A stretch of 64,000 nucleotides of DNA from Subtercola endophyticus (GCF_021044565.1 NZ_CP087997.1:434001-498000), one strand, 5' to 3'; counted from the stretch's first letter, positions 24,586 through 31,991 are shown. Notes: generated by a model not told the origin, from the sequence alone. Translations and numbers: made by a program.

Positions 24586-24709
24586 CCCCTTCACCCCCTG
24601 ACCCCCTGACCCCCTGACCCCCTGACCCCCTGACCCCTGACCCCCTGACCCCTTCGCCCCCTGACCCCCTGACCCCCTGACCCCTTCGCCCCCTGACCCC
24701 TCGCCCCCT
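24574..24709. repeat. Tandem CCCCCTGA repeats after the ADH gene
   Basis: About fifteen imperfect units based on TGACCCCC, some altered to CCCCTTCG or CCCCTTCA. The array begins inside the last ADH codons, so the first TGA is the stop codon. Strand composition is strongly skewed (pyrimidine-rich on +). It sits between convergent genes, next to palindrome A copy 2. Confidence 0.9.
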
Positions 24710-24743
24710 CCTTTCTCCTCCTCCGCCCTTCCTCCCCTCTCGC

Positions 24744-24815
24744 GTTCCAATCGACTTTGCGAAAAGGCCCCCAAGATTCGAGTTTTGGGGCCTTTTTCGC
24801 AAAGTCGATTGGAAC
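24744..24815. repeat. Dispersed palindrome family A, copy 2
   Basis: A 72-bp inverted repeat with arms GTTCCAATCGACTTTGCG.../...CGCAAAGTCGATTGGAAC, differing from copy 1 by one extra T and longer arms. A purine-rich run (GGGAGA units, about 24815-24860) follows. It lies between the convergent ADH gene and a membrane protein gene. Confidence 0.9.
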
Positions 24816-24863
24816 GGGAGAGGGGAGAGAGGGGAGAGGAGGGAGAGGGGAGAGAGGTAGGGG

Positions 24864-25310
24864 TCAGTTGCAGGTGGTGCTACCGCTGTAGCAGGGCTGG
24901 TACGAGGAGGGCAGGTCGGGTTGGGGCGCGGGGGTGGGGCGCAGGATGCCCTGCGGCCCGGTGAGCAGGGCGGCCACGATGACGGCGCCGACCAGCGCAG
25001 CCCCGCTCAGCGAACCGAAGACGACGCCCCAGCGCCCGCGGATGATCACCGCAACCACCACGGAGCCCAGCGCCGCGAGCACCGAGACGGCGGCGCAGAC
25101 GTCGATTGCCGCGAGTTCGGAGCCGGTCGGATTCGCAACGGTGCCGGCCAACGCGAAGTACGCGCGGAACGCGAACCACACCGCGGCGATCGCGAACACT
25201 CCGCTTGCGAAGAACAGCAGCACGTTGAGGGTCATGAGTCCGCGGTGATCACGGCTCGGCGGTGTTACGAAGTGCGGGCGTTCGTGCTGGTTGTCAGGTT
25301 CGGCGCTCAC
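24864..25310 (-). CDS. Hypothetical membrane protein
   Basis: 148 residues, ATG start. Three hydrophobic helices can be seen at about residues 26-51 (NVLLFFASGVFAIAAVWFAF), 66-90 (AAVSVLAALGSVVVAVII) and 93-116 (WGVVFGSLSGAALVGAVIVA). The N-terminus is polar; the C-terminus is a Pro-rich tail with two Cys (YQPCYSGSTTCN). No family is recognised. It lies 9 bp downstream of the ferritin-like gene and is probably co-transcribed, which suggests but does not show a shared role. Confidence 0.75.
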   Translation of the reverse strand: MSAEPDNQHERPHFVTPPSRDHRGLMTLNVLLFFASGVFAIAAVWFAFRAYFALAGTVANPTGSELAAIDVCAAVSVLAALGSVVVAVIIRGRWGVVFGSLSGAALVGAVIVAALLTGPQGILRPTPAPQPDLPSSYQPCYSGSTTCN

Positions 25311-25319
25311 CTCAGCCAG

Positions 25320-26156
25320 TTAGCTAGCTGGCGAATGATTTGTCAAGGCGGCGGGGGTCACGCTCGGGCCGTGAATCAGCTCGGCGTCGCCGTCGAGCAG
25401 AAAGGCCGACCGTGCTGCGCGACCGAAGGTACCGAGCGCGCGACGCCAGAAAAGACCGCGGCCGAGCCCGCAGGCGCGCATGGCGGGCCCGTGATCGATG
25501 GCGACTACGGTGGCTGCCGCAACGGCGACGACCGAGGCGGCGAGGGCAGCGAGCATCCGCCCTACCCGCGGGGTGGTCTCGAAGCCGACCCGCAACTGGT
25601 CGATCTGAAAGCGGATGTGCTCGATCTCGTCGGTGGTCACTCGACGCGCGACGCCGCGGATGACCGGGTCTGCGCTTCGGCCGAGCGCGTCGAAATACCC
25701 CATCGCCGTCGTCTCGGCGATGAGAAACAGGGTGATCTCAGTGCGCAGGCCCATCAGGCGGCGCAGCACGACGAACGCCGCGTCGGACCAGTGCGAGGTG
25801 AGGCGGTCGGCGCCGAACCGCGTGAGGGCCGCGCCGAACAGCGCGGAGTGTTTCTGTTCTTCGGCGATGAACAGGGTGAGGGCCGCATCGTACGAGGCGT
25901 CGCCCAGGCGGCGTGCCTTCGCCCGCAGGTTCTTTCCCTCTCCGCTCTCGCCGAGCTCGAAGCGCTGCAGCGAGCGTGCCAGCGCCACGACGGTGGCTCC
26001 GGGCAGTGTGGATCTCGACGACCAGGGAATCAGGGCGTCGAGACGCTCATGACGGCTGACGTTCGCTTCGAAGTAGCGAGCCCAGACGGCGAAGCGCGAT
26101 GCACCGGATCGCTGTTCCTCGTTCGTCTCGACTTCGGTGGGGGCAGTGTCGGTCAT
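25320..26156 (-). CDS. Ferritin-like (diiron) domain protein
   Basis: 278 residues. Four helices carry a diiron-type pattern: a first Glu region near RFELGESGEG, then ExxH in LFIAEEQKHSALFG, a Glu in LFLIAETTAMGYF, and the second ExxH in VTTDEIEHIRFQ. A hydrophobic stretch follows (~210-230, RMLAALAASVVAVAAATVV), suggesting membrane association at the C-terminal side. Such proteins can be desaturase- or oxygenase-like, or bind iron for stress defence; the reaction cannot be told. It is divergent from the DUF2975/XRE pair, across a palindromic operator region. Confidence 0.8.
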   Translation of the reverse strand: MTDTAPTEVETNEEQRSGASRFAVWARYFEANVSRHERLDALIPWSSRSTLPGATVVALARSLQRFELGESGEGKNLRAKARRLGDASYDAALTLFIAEEQKHSALFGAALTRFGADRLTSHWSDAAFVVLRRLMGLRTEITLFLIAETTAMGYFDALGRSADPVIRGVARRVTTDEIEHIRFQIDQLRVGFETTPRVGRMLAALAASVVAVAAATVVAIDHGPAMRACGLGRGLFWRRALGTFGRAARSAFLLDGDAELIHGPSVTPAALTNHSPAS

Positions 26157-26232
26157 GTCGGCTCCTCGTGTCAGGCACGCCGGAGCCGAGGTGGCTCTCA
26201 GAACGTGCTTGCGGTAGTGTGATGAGCGTTAA

Positions 26233-26270
26233 CGTATCGAATAACGATACGAATTGCACGTTATTCGATA
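26233..26270. promoter_or_regulatory. Palindromic operator pair upstream of DUF2975/XRE
   Basis: CGTATCG-AATAA-CGATACG (26233-26251) is a perfect 7-bp-arm inverted repeat, followed by CGTTATTCGATA (26259-26270), an inverted copy of TATCGAATAACG within the first site. The sites lie 20-57 bp before the DUF2975 start, so the small XRE protein of this operon is the likely binder. Confidence 0.65.
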
Positions 26271-26289
26271 TTTTGACTGAGGAGGCCTC

Positions 26290-26769
26290 GTGTCCCGTCC
26301 GATTCTGATCGTGTTGCGCGTTCTGCTGGTGACACTGTTTCTCGGCTTCGCCGTGGCCGCCGTGTTCGCCCCGTCGTTCGTGCTGTCGGTGTTCGGCGAG
26401 CCGGTCGGCCTGGCGCTCGCCGTAGTGCTGCTCGCGGGTGCGCTGTGCGTCGAGCTCGTGCTGGTGAGCGTGTGGATGCTCGTGACGATGGCCCACGACG
26501 ACAGCATCTTCGACGACCGGAGCCCCGCCGACCGCTGGGTGAATCTCGCCATCGGCGCGCTGACGGCGGGGGCGGTGGTCTCGCTGATCGGACTCGTGTA
26601 TTTCGTGGCAGCGCAGATCGCGAATCCGTCGTCGGCCACTCTCGCGGTGCTCGTCATCGCGGCGGCAGCGACGGGGGCGAGCGCGGCGCTCGCCCTGCTC
26701 GTGGTGGTGATGCGTCGCCTGCTGCACAGTGCGATGCAGCTGCGCAGCGAGCTCGCCGAGGTCATCTGA
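26290..26769 (+). CDS. DUF2975 family membrane protein
   Basis: 159 residues. Four hydrophobic helices: ~5-30 (ILIVLRVLLVTLFLGFAVAA), ~37-62, ~85-110, ~115-140. The loop HDDSIFDDRSPADRWVN is the typical conserved segment of DUF2975 proteins. GAGGAGG lies 8 nt before the start. These membrane proteins are regularly encoded immediately before a small XRE regulator, as here (1-nt TGATG overlap). A sensing or signalling pair is likely, but the signal is unknown. Confidence 0.88.
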   Translation: MSRPILIVLRVLLVTLFLGFAVAAVFAPSFVLSVFGEPVGLALAVVLLAGALCVELVLVSVWMLVTMAHDDSIFDDRSPADRWVNLAIGALTAGAVVSLIGLVYFVAAQIANPSSATLAVLVIAAAATGASAALALLVVVMRRLLHSAMQLRSELAEVI

Positions 26770-26975
26770 TGCCGATCGAAATCAACCTCGACGTTGAGCT
26801 TGCGAAAAAGAAGATGTCGGTGACTGACCTTGCGGGCGCGATCGGGCTCGCGGTGGCGAACGTGTCGATTCTCAAGAACGGCCGCGCGAAGGCGATCAGG
26901 TTCTCAACGCTCGACGCCATCTGCGAGGCGCTCGGCTGTCAGCCGGGCGACATTCTGCGGTACGTGCCCGACTGA
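26769..26975 (+). CDS. Small XRE/Cro-CI-type HTH regulator (YozG-like)
   Basis: 68 residues, made up almost only of an HTH: MSVTDLAGAIGLAVANVSILK followed by NGRAKAIRFSTLDAICEALG and the typical ending CQPGDILRYVPD. The start overlaps the DUF2975 stop (TGATG). It is the partner of the membrane protein and the likely ligand of the TATCGAATAACG sites at 26233-26270. A GC-rich tandem array begins right after its stop. Confidence 0.9.
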   Translation: MPIEINLDVELAKKKMSVTDLAGAIGLAVANVSILKNGRAKAIRFSTLDAICEALGCQPGDILRYVPD

Positions 26976-26976
26976 C

Positions 26977-27099
26977 GCGGCCGCGGCGCGAACACTGCAC
27001 GCGCGCCGCGGCGCGAATACTGCACGCGCGCCGCGAGTATTGCGCGCGCGCCGCGGCGCGAGTATTGCGCGCGCGCCGCGGCGCGAGTACTGCGCGCGA
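26977..27099. repeat. GC-rich tandem array D1
   Basis: Five imperfect units of about 25 bp (one 20 bp) based on GCGCCGCGGCGCGAATACTG, with variable AATACTGCACGC or AGTATTGCGCGC ends. It fills the gap between two convergent genes. The unit shares AATACTGCGC with the arrays at 29838 and 62933. No open frame is supported here. Confidence 0.85.
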
Positions 27100-27119
27100 G
27101 CGGGGCCCGCGCGAACGAC

Positions 27120-27416
27120 TCAGATCTCGTCGTGCAGTTCGGTGCGCGTCAGCGTCGGCATCGACGCCACGATGGCACCGAGGTCTGATGCGCCCTCGGG
27201 AGTCGCGCGCCAGGCGCGGTAGGCGTTGTCGGCTTCGATCGACGCCCATTTCTCCACCAAGACGAAATGCGTGGGGTCGTCGACGTCGACGGTCACGTCG
27301 ACCCCGAGGTTTCCTTCGCGGGCGCGAGTCGCCTCGAGGGTCTGGTGAATGTTGGCGGCAGCGGCCTCGAGTGCGTCGGCTTTGACGTGCAGGTCGAGAA
27401 AAGAGAGAACAGTCAT
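27120..27416 (-). CDS. Antibiotic biosynthesis monooxygenase (ABM)-like protein
   Basis: 98 residues, the normal single-domain ABM length. It shows the dimeric alpha-beta barrel pattern: TVLSFLDLHVKADALEAA at the start, a helix with HQTLEATRAREGNLG, and FVLVEKWASIEADNAYRAW, which contains the conserved V-x-x-W (VEKW) motif. Family members act on quinones or small polyketides without cofactors. No neighbour points to a substrate; it precedes the rhodopsin gene's stop by 66 bp on the same strand. Confidence 0.85.
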   Translation of the reverse strand: MTVLSFLDLHVKADALEAAAANIHQTLEATRAREGNLGVDVTVDVDDPTHFVLVEKWASIEADNAYRAWRATPEGASDLGAIVASMPTLTRTELHDEI

Positions 27417-27482
27417 AAGTTCACACTATTCCTGTCGAAAGGGCACTGCGTGCCGAAATGCCGCAACGCCACGCAAATCGCG

Positions 27483-28466
27483 TCAGTAGCCGCCGTCGAG
27501 AGGAGTGCTGTCGGGCGGCAGCGGCGCCTCGGGCGAGGCGACGGCGGCGCTGGTCGGCGGCTTCGTACGCCGGTCATGAACGGCCGCGCCCTCGGCGAGA
27601 TACACCTCACGCGGCAGTCCGGCGTCGGACTGCTTCACCGATGAGATCCAGATGGACTCCGGATGCACGTCATCACCGGCGCGCACGTCTTCCGCCGTGC
27701 GCAGCTTCGCCACGCGGTGCGTCTGGGTCGAGAACCCGAGCTTCACGATGACGTCAGCCACCGTGAGGGTGATCAGAATCGTCGTCGTCAGGCCACCGCT
27801 GGCCCCGAACAGCGGCAAGAAGTACACGATCGGGTAGACCACCCAGCCGGCCAAGAGAACGATCGCGGCGCTCTTCAACATGGTGTGCGACTCGGGCGTC
27901 AGCGTGGGCAACGATTGTCTGACCGCCCGGATGAGCACGACATTCGCGATCACCCAGAATACGCAGCTGATGACGGCCCAGAGAATGAACGCACCCGTGT
28001 TCGTTCCGTTGTCGATCACGATGGCGCCGAGAAAACCGCAGAAGATCATGGCTCCCGTCGCGGTGACCGCGATGGCGGTGTTTCGGCGGGCCTGCACTCC
28101 GAGTGTGGCGCAGACAGCGAGCAACTCGATGGTCAGCAGCGGAACGCTGACCGTCCACTCGATGTACCTCGTCGAGAAGATGTTGATAGCGCCGTCGTTC
28201 GGCACCCAACCGCCGGCGGTGCTGTCGTACCCGAGCAGGAAGGCCACGATGATGAGAATGTACGCCAGCAGGGCGACTCCGAGCATCCCGAGCCGGGCGG
28301 AGACGGCCGTACGGTAGCGCGAGCCGACCTCGTTGCGCGTGATGTAGGTGCGGATGAATCCGGCGACGAACGCCAGGGCGGCGACGACGAGAAAGTAGAA
28401 GATGAGCTGGTGTTCGGCGTTGCTGAGAGTCGCGCCCCACGGAACGCTGACGTTAGTGAGCCGCAA
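27483..28466 (-). CDS. Microbial rhodopsin, cryorhodopsin-like
   Basis: 327 residues from a TTG at 28466, chosen because AAGGA lies 5 nt upstream; a GTG at 28511 is possible. Seven membrane helices are visible. Helix G holds the retinal Lys242 with Asp238 (TVADVIVKLGFS). Helix C reads RYIEWTVSVPLLTIE: the counterion position is Glu103, the BR T89 position is Ser107 and the D96 position is Glu114 (motif E-S-E). Helix B carries Arg58 at the place of BR Thr46 by my alignment, a buried arginine as described for cryorhodopsins of cold-adapted actinobacteria. The ~75-residue C-terminal tail is polar. The gene overlaps the DUF7882 gene by 14 nt, so the two are translated together. A photosensor role is inference. 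Confidence 0.92.
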   Translation of the reverse strand: MRLTNVSVPWGATLSNAEHQLIFYFLVVAALAFVAGFIRTYITRNEVGSRYRTAVSARLGMLGVALLAYILIIVAFLLGYDSTAGGWVPNDGAINIFSTRYIEWTVSVPLLTIELLAVCATLGVQARRNTAIAVTATGAMIFCGFLGAIVIDNGTNTGAFILWAVISCVFWVIANVVLIRAVRQSLPTLTPESHTMLKSAAIVLLAGWVVYPIVYFLPLFGASGGLTTTILITLTVADVIVKLGFSTQTHRVAKLRTAEDVRAGDDVHPESIWISSVKQSDAGLPREVYLAEGAAVHDRRTKPPTSAAVASPEAPLPPDSTPLDGGY

Positions 28467-28776
28467 GACGATCCTTCGCTGACGGTTCGGCGGTGAAGAA
28501 GAGGCCTCCACCGCTGTTCGCCGAGTTCATGAGCACGTCGATCCATTCGCGGTTGATCGCCGGAACGCGGCTGCCGTAGAACCGGTAGAAGATCGTGCTC
28601 GACGGGTCGAGCCAGATGGAGCTGCGGCCACTGCCGATATCGGCCGAGTCTGCCCACGAGAAGATGAAACTCTCGCGGCGGCGAAGCTTCGCAGTGATCA
28701 CGATCTGCAAGTGGGTCAGGGCGCGGTCGTCGAAACTGACTTCGATGCTGGGACTGCCGTACATCAACATGCCCAT
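28453..28776 (-). CDS. DUF7882-type small protein paired with the rhodopsin
   Basis: 107 residues. Conserved family blocks are IEVSFDDRALTHLQIVITAK, LRRRESFIFSWAD, IWLDPSSTIFYRFYG and INREWIDVLMNSANSGGGL. No signal peptide or membrane helix; a small cytosolic beta-rich protein is likely. Its stop lies inside the rhodopsin gene's start region, giving tight co-expression. A paralogue with the same blocks lies at 31405. In this copy the acidic loop is ADSADIGSG and the C-terminus is longer and basic (AKDRLAAH). Published cryorhodopsin loci have been reported, as I recall, with a small uncharacterised neighbour, so this could be the rhodopsin's partner. Confidence 0.8.
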   Translation of the reverse strand: MGMLMYGSPSIEVSFDDRALTHLQIVITAKLRRRESFIFSWADSADIGSGRSSIWLDPSSTIFYRFYGSRVPAINREWIDVLMNSANSGGGLFFTAEPSAKDRLAAH

Positions 28777-28823
28777 GGAGGGCCCCCTGCCGTTGCCCTA
28801 ACCCTAGTGGGTACTCTCGGGTG

Positions 28824-29837
28824 ATGGACGTGGAGAGTGTCGCTCGCGAGCTGTACCGGTTGCCGCCGGCGCACTTCACCGCGGCGCGAAATGCGCGGGC
28901 GAAACACGTAGCCGCTGCCGGAGACAGGGAGCTTGCCGACGGAATACGCAAGCTCGCGAAGGCTTCGCCTGCAGCATGGGCCGTGAACCGGGTGCTGGCC
29001 GATGAGCCCGAGTTGAAGGGCGAGGTCGTGCGGCTCGGGGAGACGCTTCGAGAGGCGCAAGAGCATCCTGATCGCCAGACGCTGACGGAACTGAGCGAGA
29101 AGCGCAAAGGCCTCGTGCGGCGGGCGACGAACCTCGCCATCGACGGGGCCGAACGAGACGGCGTCGGGGTGAGCGGCGCTGCGCAAGCCGAGATCGAGCA
29201 GACGCTCTTCGCCGCTGTCGCCGACTCCGGGGCAGCAGCGGCCGTGTTCAGTGGTCGACTCGTCCGAGCGCTGCAGTCGACCGGGTTCGAGCAGGTCGAC
29301 ACCTCGGGTGCGGTGGGCGGCCCGCAGGCGGAACCGATCGTGTTGGCTGCGGGCGGGGCGGCGGATGCCCGGGGCGGGCGCATCGGGCCGAGGTCTGCCG
29401 AATCGGCGAGGGGTGTGGGTGCGCGGTCGGCCGGTGCCGGTGCTGGTGCCGGTGGTGGTGCTGCGGCGGAGGCGGAGGAGGAGGAGGCAGCGGCGGAGGC
29501 GGCGGCTGCGGAAGCGGAGGCCGCACGTAAGCGCGCGCACGAGGAGGCCGTTCGAGTAGCCGAAGCAGCCCGACAGACCGCTCGCGACGCCGCGCGGAAG
29601 GCAGACGACCTGGCCGGCACGCTGAGCGGGTACGACCGTGAGGCGCGCGAGGTAGCGGCCGAGATCGACGATCTGGAGTCACAGCTCGAGGCGCGCCACG
29701 ACCGGCAGCGTGAGCTCGGCGCGCAGCAGCGAAAGGCCGAACGCGAACACCGCGACGCCGTCACGACGGCCGGGCGAGCGGCCCGCGACGCCGATGCTGC
29801 GGCGGCACGCGCCGTTGATCTGTCGTCCGCGCGGTAG
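28824..29837 (+). CDS. Coiled-coil protein of unknown function
   Basis: 337 residues from the ATG at 28824 (an in-frame GTG precedes it). The N-terminal ~150 residues are helical with the pattern REL-YRLPPAHFTAARNARAK, LAKASPAAWAVNRVL and ETLREAQEHPD, which looks like a conserved actinobacterial domain but not one I can name. The middle (~160-235) is Gly/Ala/Glu-rich low complexity (GAGAGAGGGAAAEAEEEE). The C-terminal ~100 residues are a charged coiled coil (DDLESQLEARHDRQRELG). No membrane segment. It is divergent from the DUF7882/rhodopsin pair with only 47 bp between starts, so a shared promoter region is likely. Confidence 0.8.
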   Translation: MDVESVARELYRLPPAHFTAARNARAKHVAAAGDRELADGIRKLAKASPAAWAVNRVLADEPELKGEVVRLGETLREAQEHPDRQTLTELSEKRKGLVRRATNLAIDGAERDGVGVSGAAQAEIEQTLFAAVADSGAAAAVFSGRLVRALQSTGFEQVDTSGAVGGPQAEPIVLAAGGAADARGGRIGPRSAESARGVGARSAGAGAGAGGGAAAEAEEEEAAAEAAAAEAEAARKRAHEEAVRVAEAARQTARDAARKADDLAGTLSGYDREAREVAAEIDDLESQLEARHDRQRELGAQQRKAEREHRDAVTTAGRAARDADAAAARAVDLSSAR

Positions 29838-30001
29838 TTCGGCGCCGCCGCACCCGTTCGAACTACCGCGGCTGCGCCGAACTACAGCTGGTGCGCCGAA
29901 CTACCGCGGGTGCGCCGAAGCACCGCAGCTGCGCCGAAGCGCCGCGGGTGCGCCGAAACCGTGGCGACGAGCGCCGAAACCGCAGCGACGAGCGCCGAGG
30001 C
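29838..30001. repeat. GC-rich tandem array D2, 19-bp unit
   Basis: Five units of 19 bp (ACTACCGCGGGTGCGCCGA and variants) followed by two of 21 bp ending GACGAGCGCCGA. The stretch before it contains GCGGTAGTTCGG, an inverted half of the unit. It fills the gap between convergent genes. The same 19-bp unit recurs at 62946-63080. Confidence 0.9.
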
Positions 30002-30005
30002 AGGT

Positions 30006-31298
30006 TCAGCGCGAGAGGGCGGCCGTGCGCAACTCGGCGTAGGCGGCGCCGGCGTCGTCGGCGAGGTCGGAGATGCCCGGCAGGGCGGTGGGGTCGGTGC
30101 AGAATCCGATGCCCACGGCCGTGGCGTTCGAGATGGCCGAGATGCGCAGGGCGTGGTGGGTGGCCGGCTCAGACGAGGTGAAGAGCTCGTCGATGCGCCG
30201 CCCCGCGACGGCAACGGGCACGCGCGGGCCCGGAACGTTCGAAATCGCCACGCTGAACTCGCGCGGGCTGCCCGCGATGCGGTGCACCAGCTCGTCGGCC
30301 GGTGCGACTCGGCCGAGCGCATGAAAGAGGTCGTACAACAGAGAGGCGTCGTCGAGTTGTTTCTCGGTGCGGGTCTGGGAGCTGATGTGATCGAGCCGGC
30401 GCAGCGGATCGGGCTCTGACAGCGGCAGATCGACGTTGATGAACGAGTCGTGGTTGCCCGAGTCCGCCGCATCTTCGTCACGATGGTGCAGACTCACGGG
30501 CACCTGGGCGCGAACATACCGAGCCCGATGGCGGCTGCCGAGCCAGCGGTGCAACCCGCCCGCCACCACGGCGAGCAGCACGTCGTTGACGGTGGCATGT
30601 GCCGGGCGCGAGGCGCCGATGGCCTTGAGCTCGTCGAGGGGAGTGCTCACGAAAGCCAGGTCGCGGGCCACCGTAATGGGCTTGTCGAACGGCGACCGGC
30701 CGCCGGGGTGCGCGAGTTCGCGCCAGGCCGCCCCGGGCATCCGGAGCCACTCGTCGCCGCCGGTCGAACGGATGCTCGTGGCCCGTGTGCCGACGGCATG
30801 CATCGGTACGTCGTGCGGGTCGAAGAGAATTGCGTCGAGAAAGCGCATGCCGGCGATTCCGTCGACCATCGCGTGGTGCATGCGCGCGGCGATGGCCTCG
30901 GTGCCGTCGGCCAGGGGGCCGATGAGGTCGAGGGTCCAGAGCGGGCGGTCGCGCGGCAGGTGCTGCGACATCAGGGCGCTCACCGCACGCCGCAGGTCGG
31001 CTCGGGTTGCACACTCTGTGCCGGAGTGCCGTCTCACGTGATCGGCGATGTCGAACTGCTCGGCCGGCACCCAACGCGGGTCGATCGACGTACCGTCGTC
31101 GGCCGCCGTTGCGACTCGTTCGCGCGCTCGCGGCTGGTCGACGAGCCTCTCGCTCACCCGCTTGCGCAGAGCTTCGAGGTCGACCGGCGACCCGGGCTCG
31201 AGAATCATCAGCTTGAGGGTGTGACCGGTGAGCGTGGCCGACTCCAGGGCCAGAATGCGTGCGTCGTCGGGGGAGAGACGCTGCGACTGCTCGGTCAT
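30006..31298 (-). CDS. Wax ester synthase/diacylglycerol acyltransferase (WS/DGAT)
   Basis: 430 residues. The catalytic motif HHxxxDG is present as MHHAMVDGIAG (~residue 130). Other family blocks: DDARILALESATLTGH at the start, PRDRPLWTLDLIGPL before the active site, and the C-terminal SNVPGPRVPVAVAG with NVPGP, a WS/DGAT hallmark. The enzyme transfers acyl groups from acyl-CoA to fatty alcohols or diacylglycerol, making storage lipids at the membrane. It stands alone between the coiled-coil gene and the second DUF7882 operon. Confidence 0.93.
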   Translation of the reverse strand: MTEQSQRLSPDDARILALESATLTGHTLKLMILEPGSPVDLEALRKRVSERLVDQPRARERVATAADDGTSIDPRWVPAEQFDIADHVRRHSGTECATRADLRRAVSALMSQHLPRDRPLWTLDLIGPLADGTEAIAARMHHAMVDGIAGMRFLDAILFDPHDVPMHAVGTRATSIRSTGGDEWLRMPGAAWRELAHPGGRSPFDKPITVARDLAFVSTPLDELKAIGASRPAHATVNDVLLAVVAGGLHRWLGSRHRARYVRAQVPVSLHHRDEDAADSGNHDSFINVDLPLSEPDPLRRLDHISSQTRTEKQLDDASLLYDLFHALGRVAPADELVHRIAGSPREFSVAISNVPGPRVPVAVAGRRIDELFTSSEPATHHALRISAISNATAVGIGFCTDPTALPGISDLADDAGAAYAELRTAALSR

Positions 31299-31404
31299 GG
31301 CGCCAGTTTAGGGTGCGCGGCGAGGGCGCGGTTAGACTTGGCGCCGCACGTGCAGCGAGGCGAACGTCAGCGCTCGCGGTGCGACACACGTCGGAGGGAT
31401 GATC

Positions 31405-31734
31405 ATGGGAACGTTCAACTACGACACCGTACTCAAGGTCGACTTCGACGACCGGGTTCTCGCGCACATCCAGATCGTGGTGGGCGCGAAGCTGCGGCGC
31501 GGCGAGTCGTGCTACTTCAGCTGGCGTGATGACGACGGTGTCGGTGATGGGCGCACAACGGTGTGGCTGCACCCGGCGCTTCCGCTGGTGTACAAGTACT
31601 TCGGCAGCAAGATGCCGCGTATCAATCCGGCATGGATCGAGCTTCTGACCGAGTCGGCGAATTCGGCCGGTGGCCTGCAACTGCTGCCGGAGCCCGAGAT
31701 GGCGACCATGTCGGTGGCTGGTGGCGAGCGATGA
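31405..31734 (+). CDS. DUF7882-type small protein (second copy)
   Basis: 109 residues from the ATG at 31405; GGAGGG lies 6 nt upstream, whereas the earlier ATG at 31399 touches it. It shares the blocks VDFDDRVLAHIQIVVGAK, LRRGESCYFSWRDD, VWLHPALPLVYKYFG and INPAWIELLTESANSAGGL with the rhodopsin-linked copy. This one has the more common family sequence (DDGVGDGRTT). Its stop overlaps the next start (ATGA), making a two-gene unit. Probably cytosolic; function unknown. Confidence 0.85.
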   Translation: MGTFNYDTVLKVDFDDRVLAHIQIVVGAKLRRGESCYFSWRDDDGVGDGRTTVWLHPALPLVYKYFGSKMPRINPAWIELLTESANSAGGLQLLPEPEMATMSVAGGER

Positions 31735-31991
31735 AACGCATCAACATCGTCTACGGCGGCCAGCCGTACAGCATCGGCGGCAGAGAGCTCGAAAGCGTGC
31801 TGAGCGAGATCGGTCTCGGTCTGCAGTCGGCAGAACCGCGGTGGCTGACCGTCAACTACGGCGAGGGCGTTCCGCGCACCGCGCATCTCTTGTTGGCCAC
31901 GGGTATCGACATTGCGATCATCCCCGTTCCGGGCGTAGACGAAGACGCCGACCAAGAGTCTGCGGAGCAGCCGCCCCCGCGTGCGCGCTGA
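31731..31991 (+). CDS. Small protein linked to DUF7882
   Basis: 86 residues, overlapping the DUF7882 stop by 4 nt. It begins MKRINIVYGGQPYSIGGREL, continues with EPRWLTVNYGEGVPRTAHLL and IDIAIIPVPG, and ends in an acidic then Pro-rich tail. The first 70 residues look like a compact alternating beta fold. I recall similar small genes after DUF7882 genes in Microbacteriaceae, but can give no function. No partner of this kind accompanies the rhodopsin-linked copy. Confidence 0.8.
   Translation: MKRINIVYGGQPYSIGGRELESVLSEIGLGLQSAEPRWLTVNYGEGVPRTAHLLLATGIDIAIIPVPGVDEDADQESAEQPPPRAR

Noticed and set aside
24574..24709. TGACCCCC array as a telomere or chromosome end
   Set aside because: It is internal, flanked by normal genes, and imperfect; similar low-complexity arrays occur elsewhere in the window.
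28133..29764. 543-codon frame on the minus strand spanning the coiled-coil gene and the rhodopsin/DUF7882 genes
   Set aside because: It is an off-frame product of GC-rich sequence (Ser/Ala/Arg-rich) and overlaps three better supported genes.
29838..30001. Array D2 (and D1, D3) as a CRISPR
   Set aside because: Units are short and directly adjoining with no unique spacers, and no cas genes are present.
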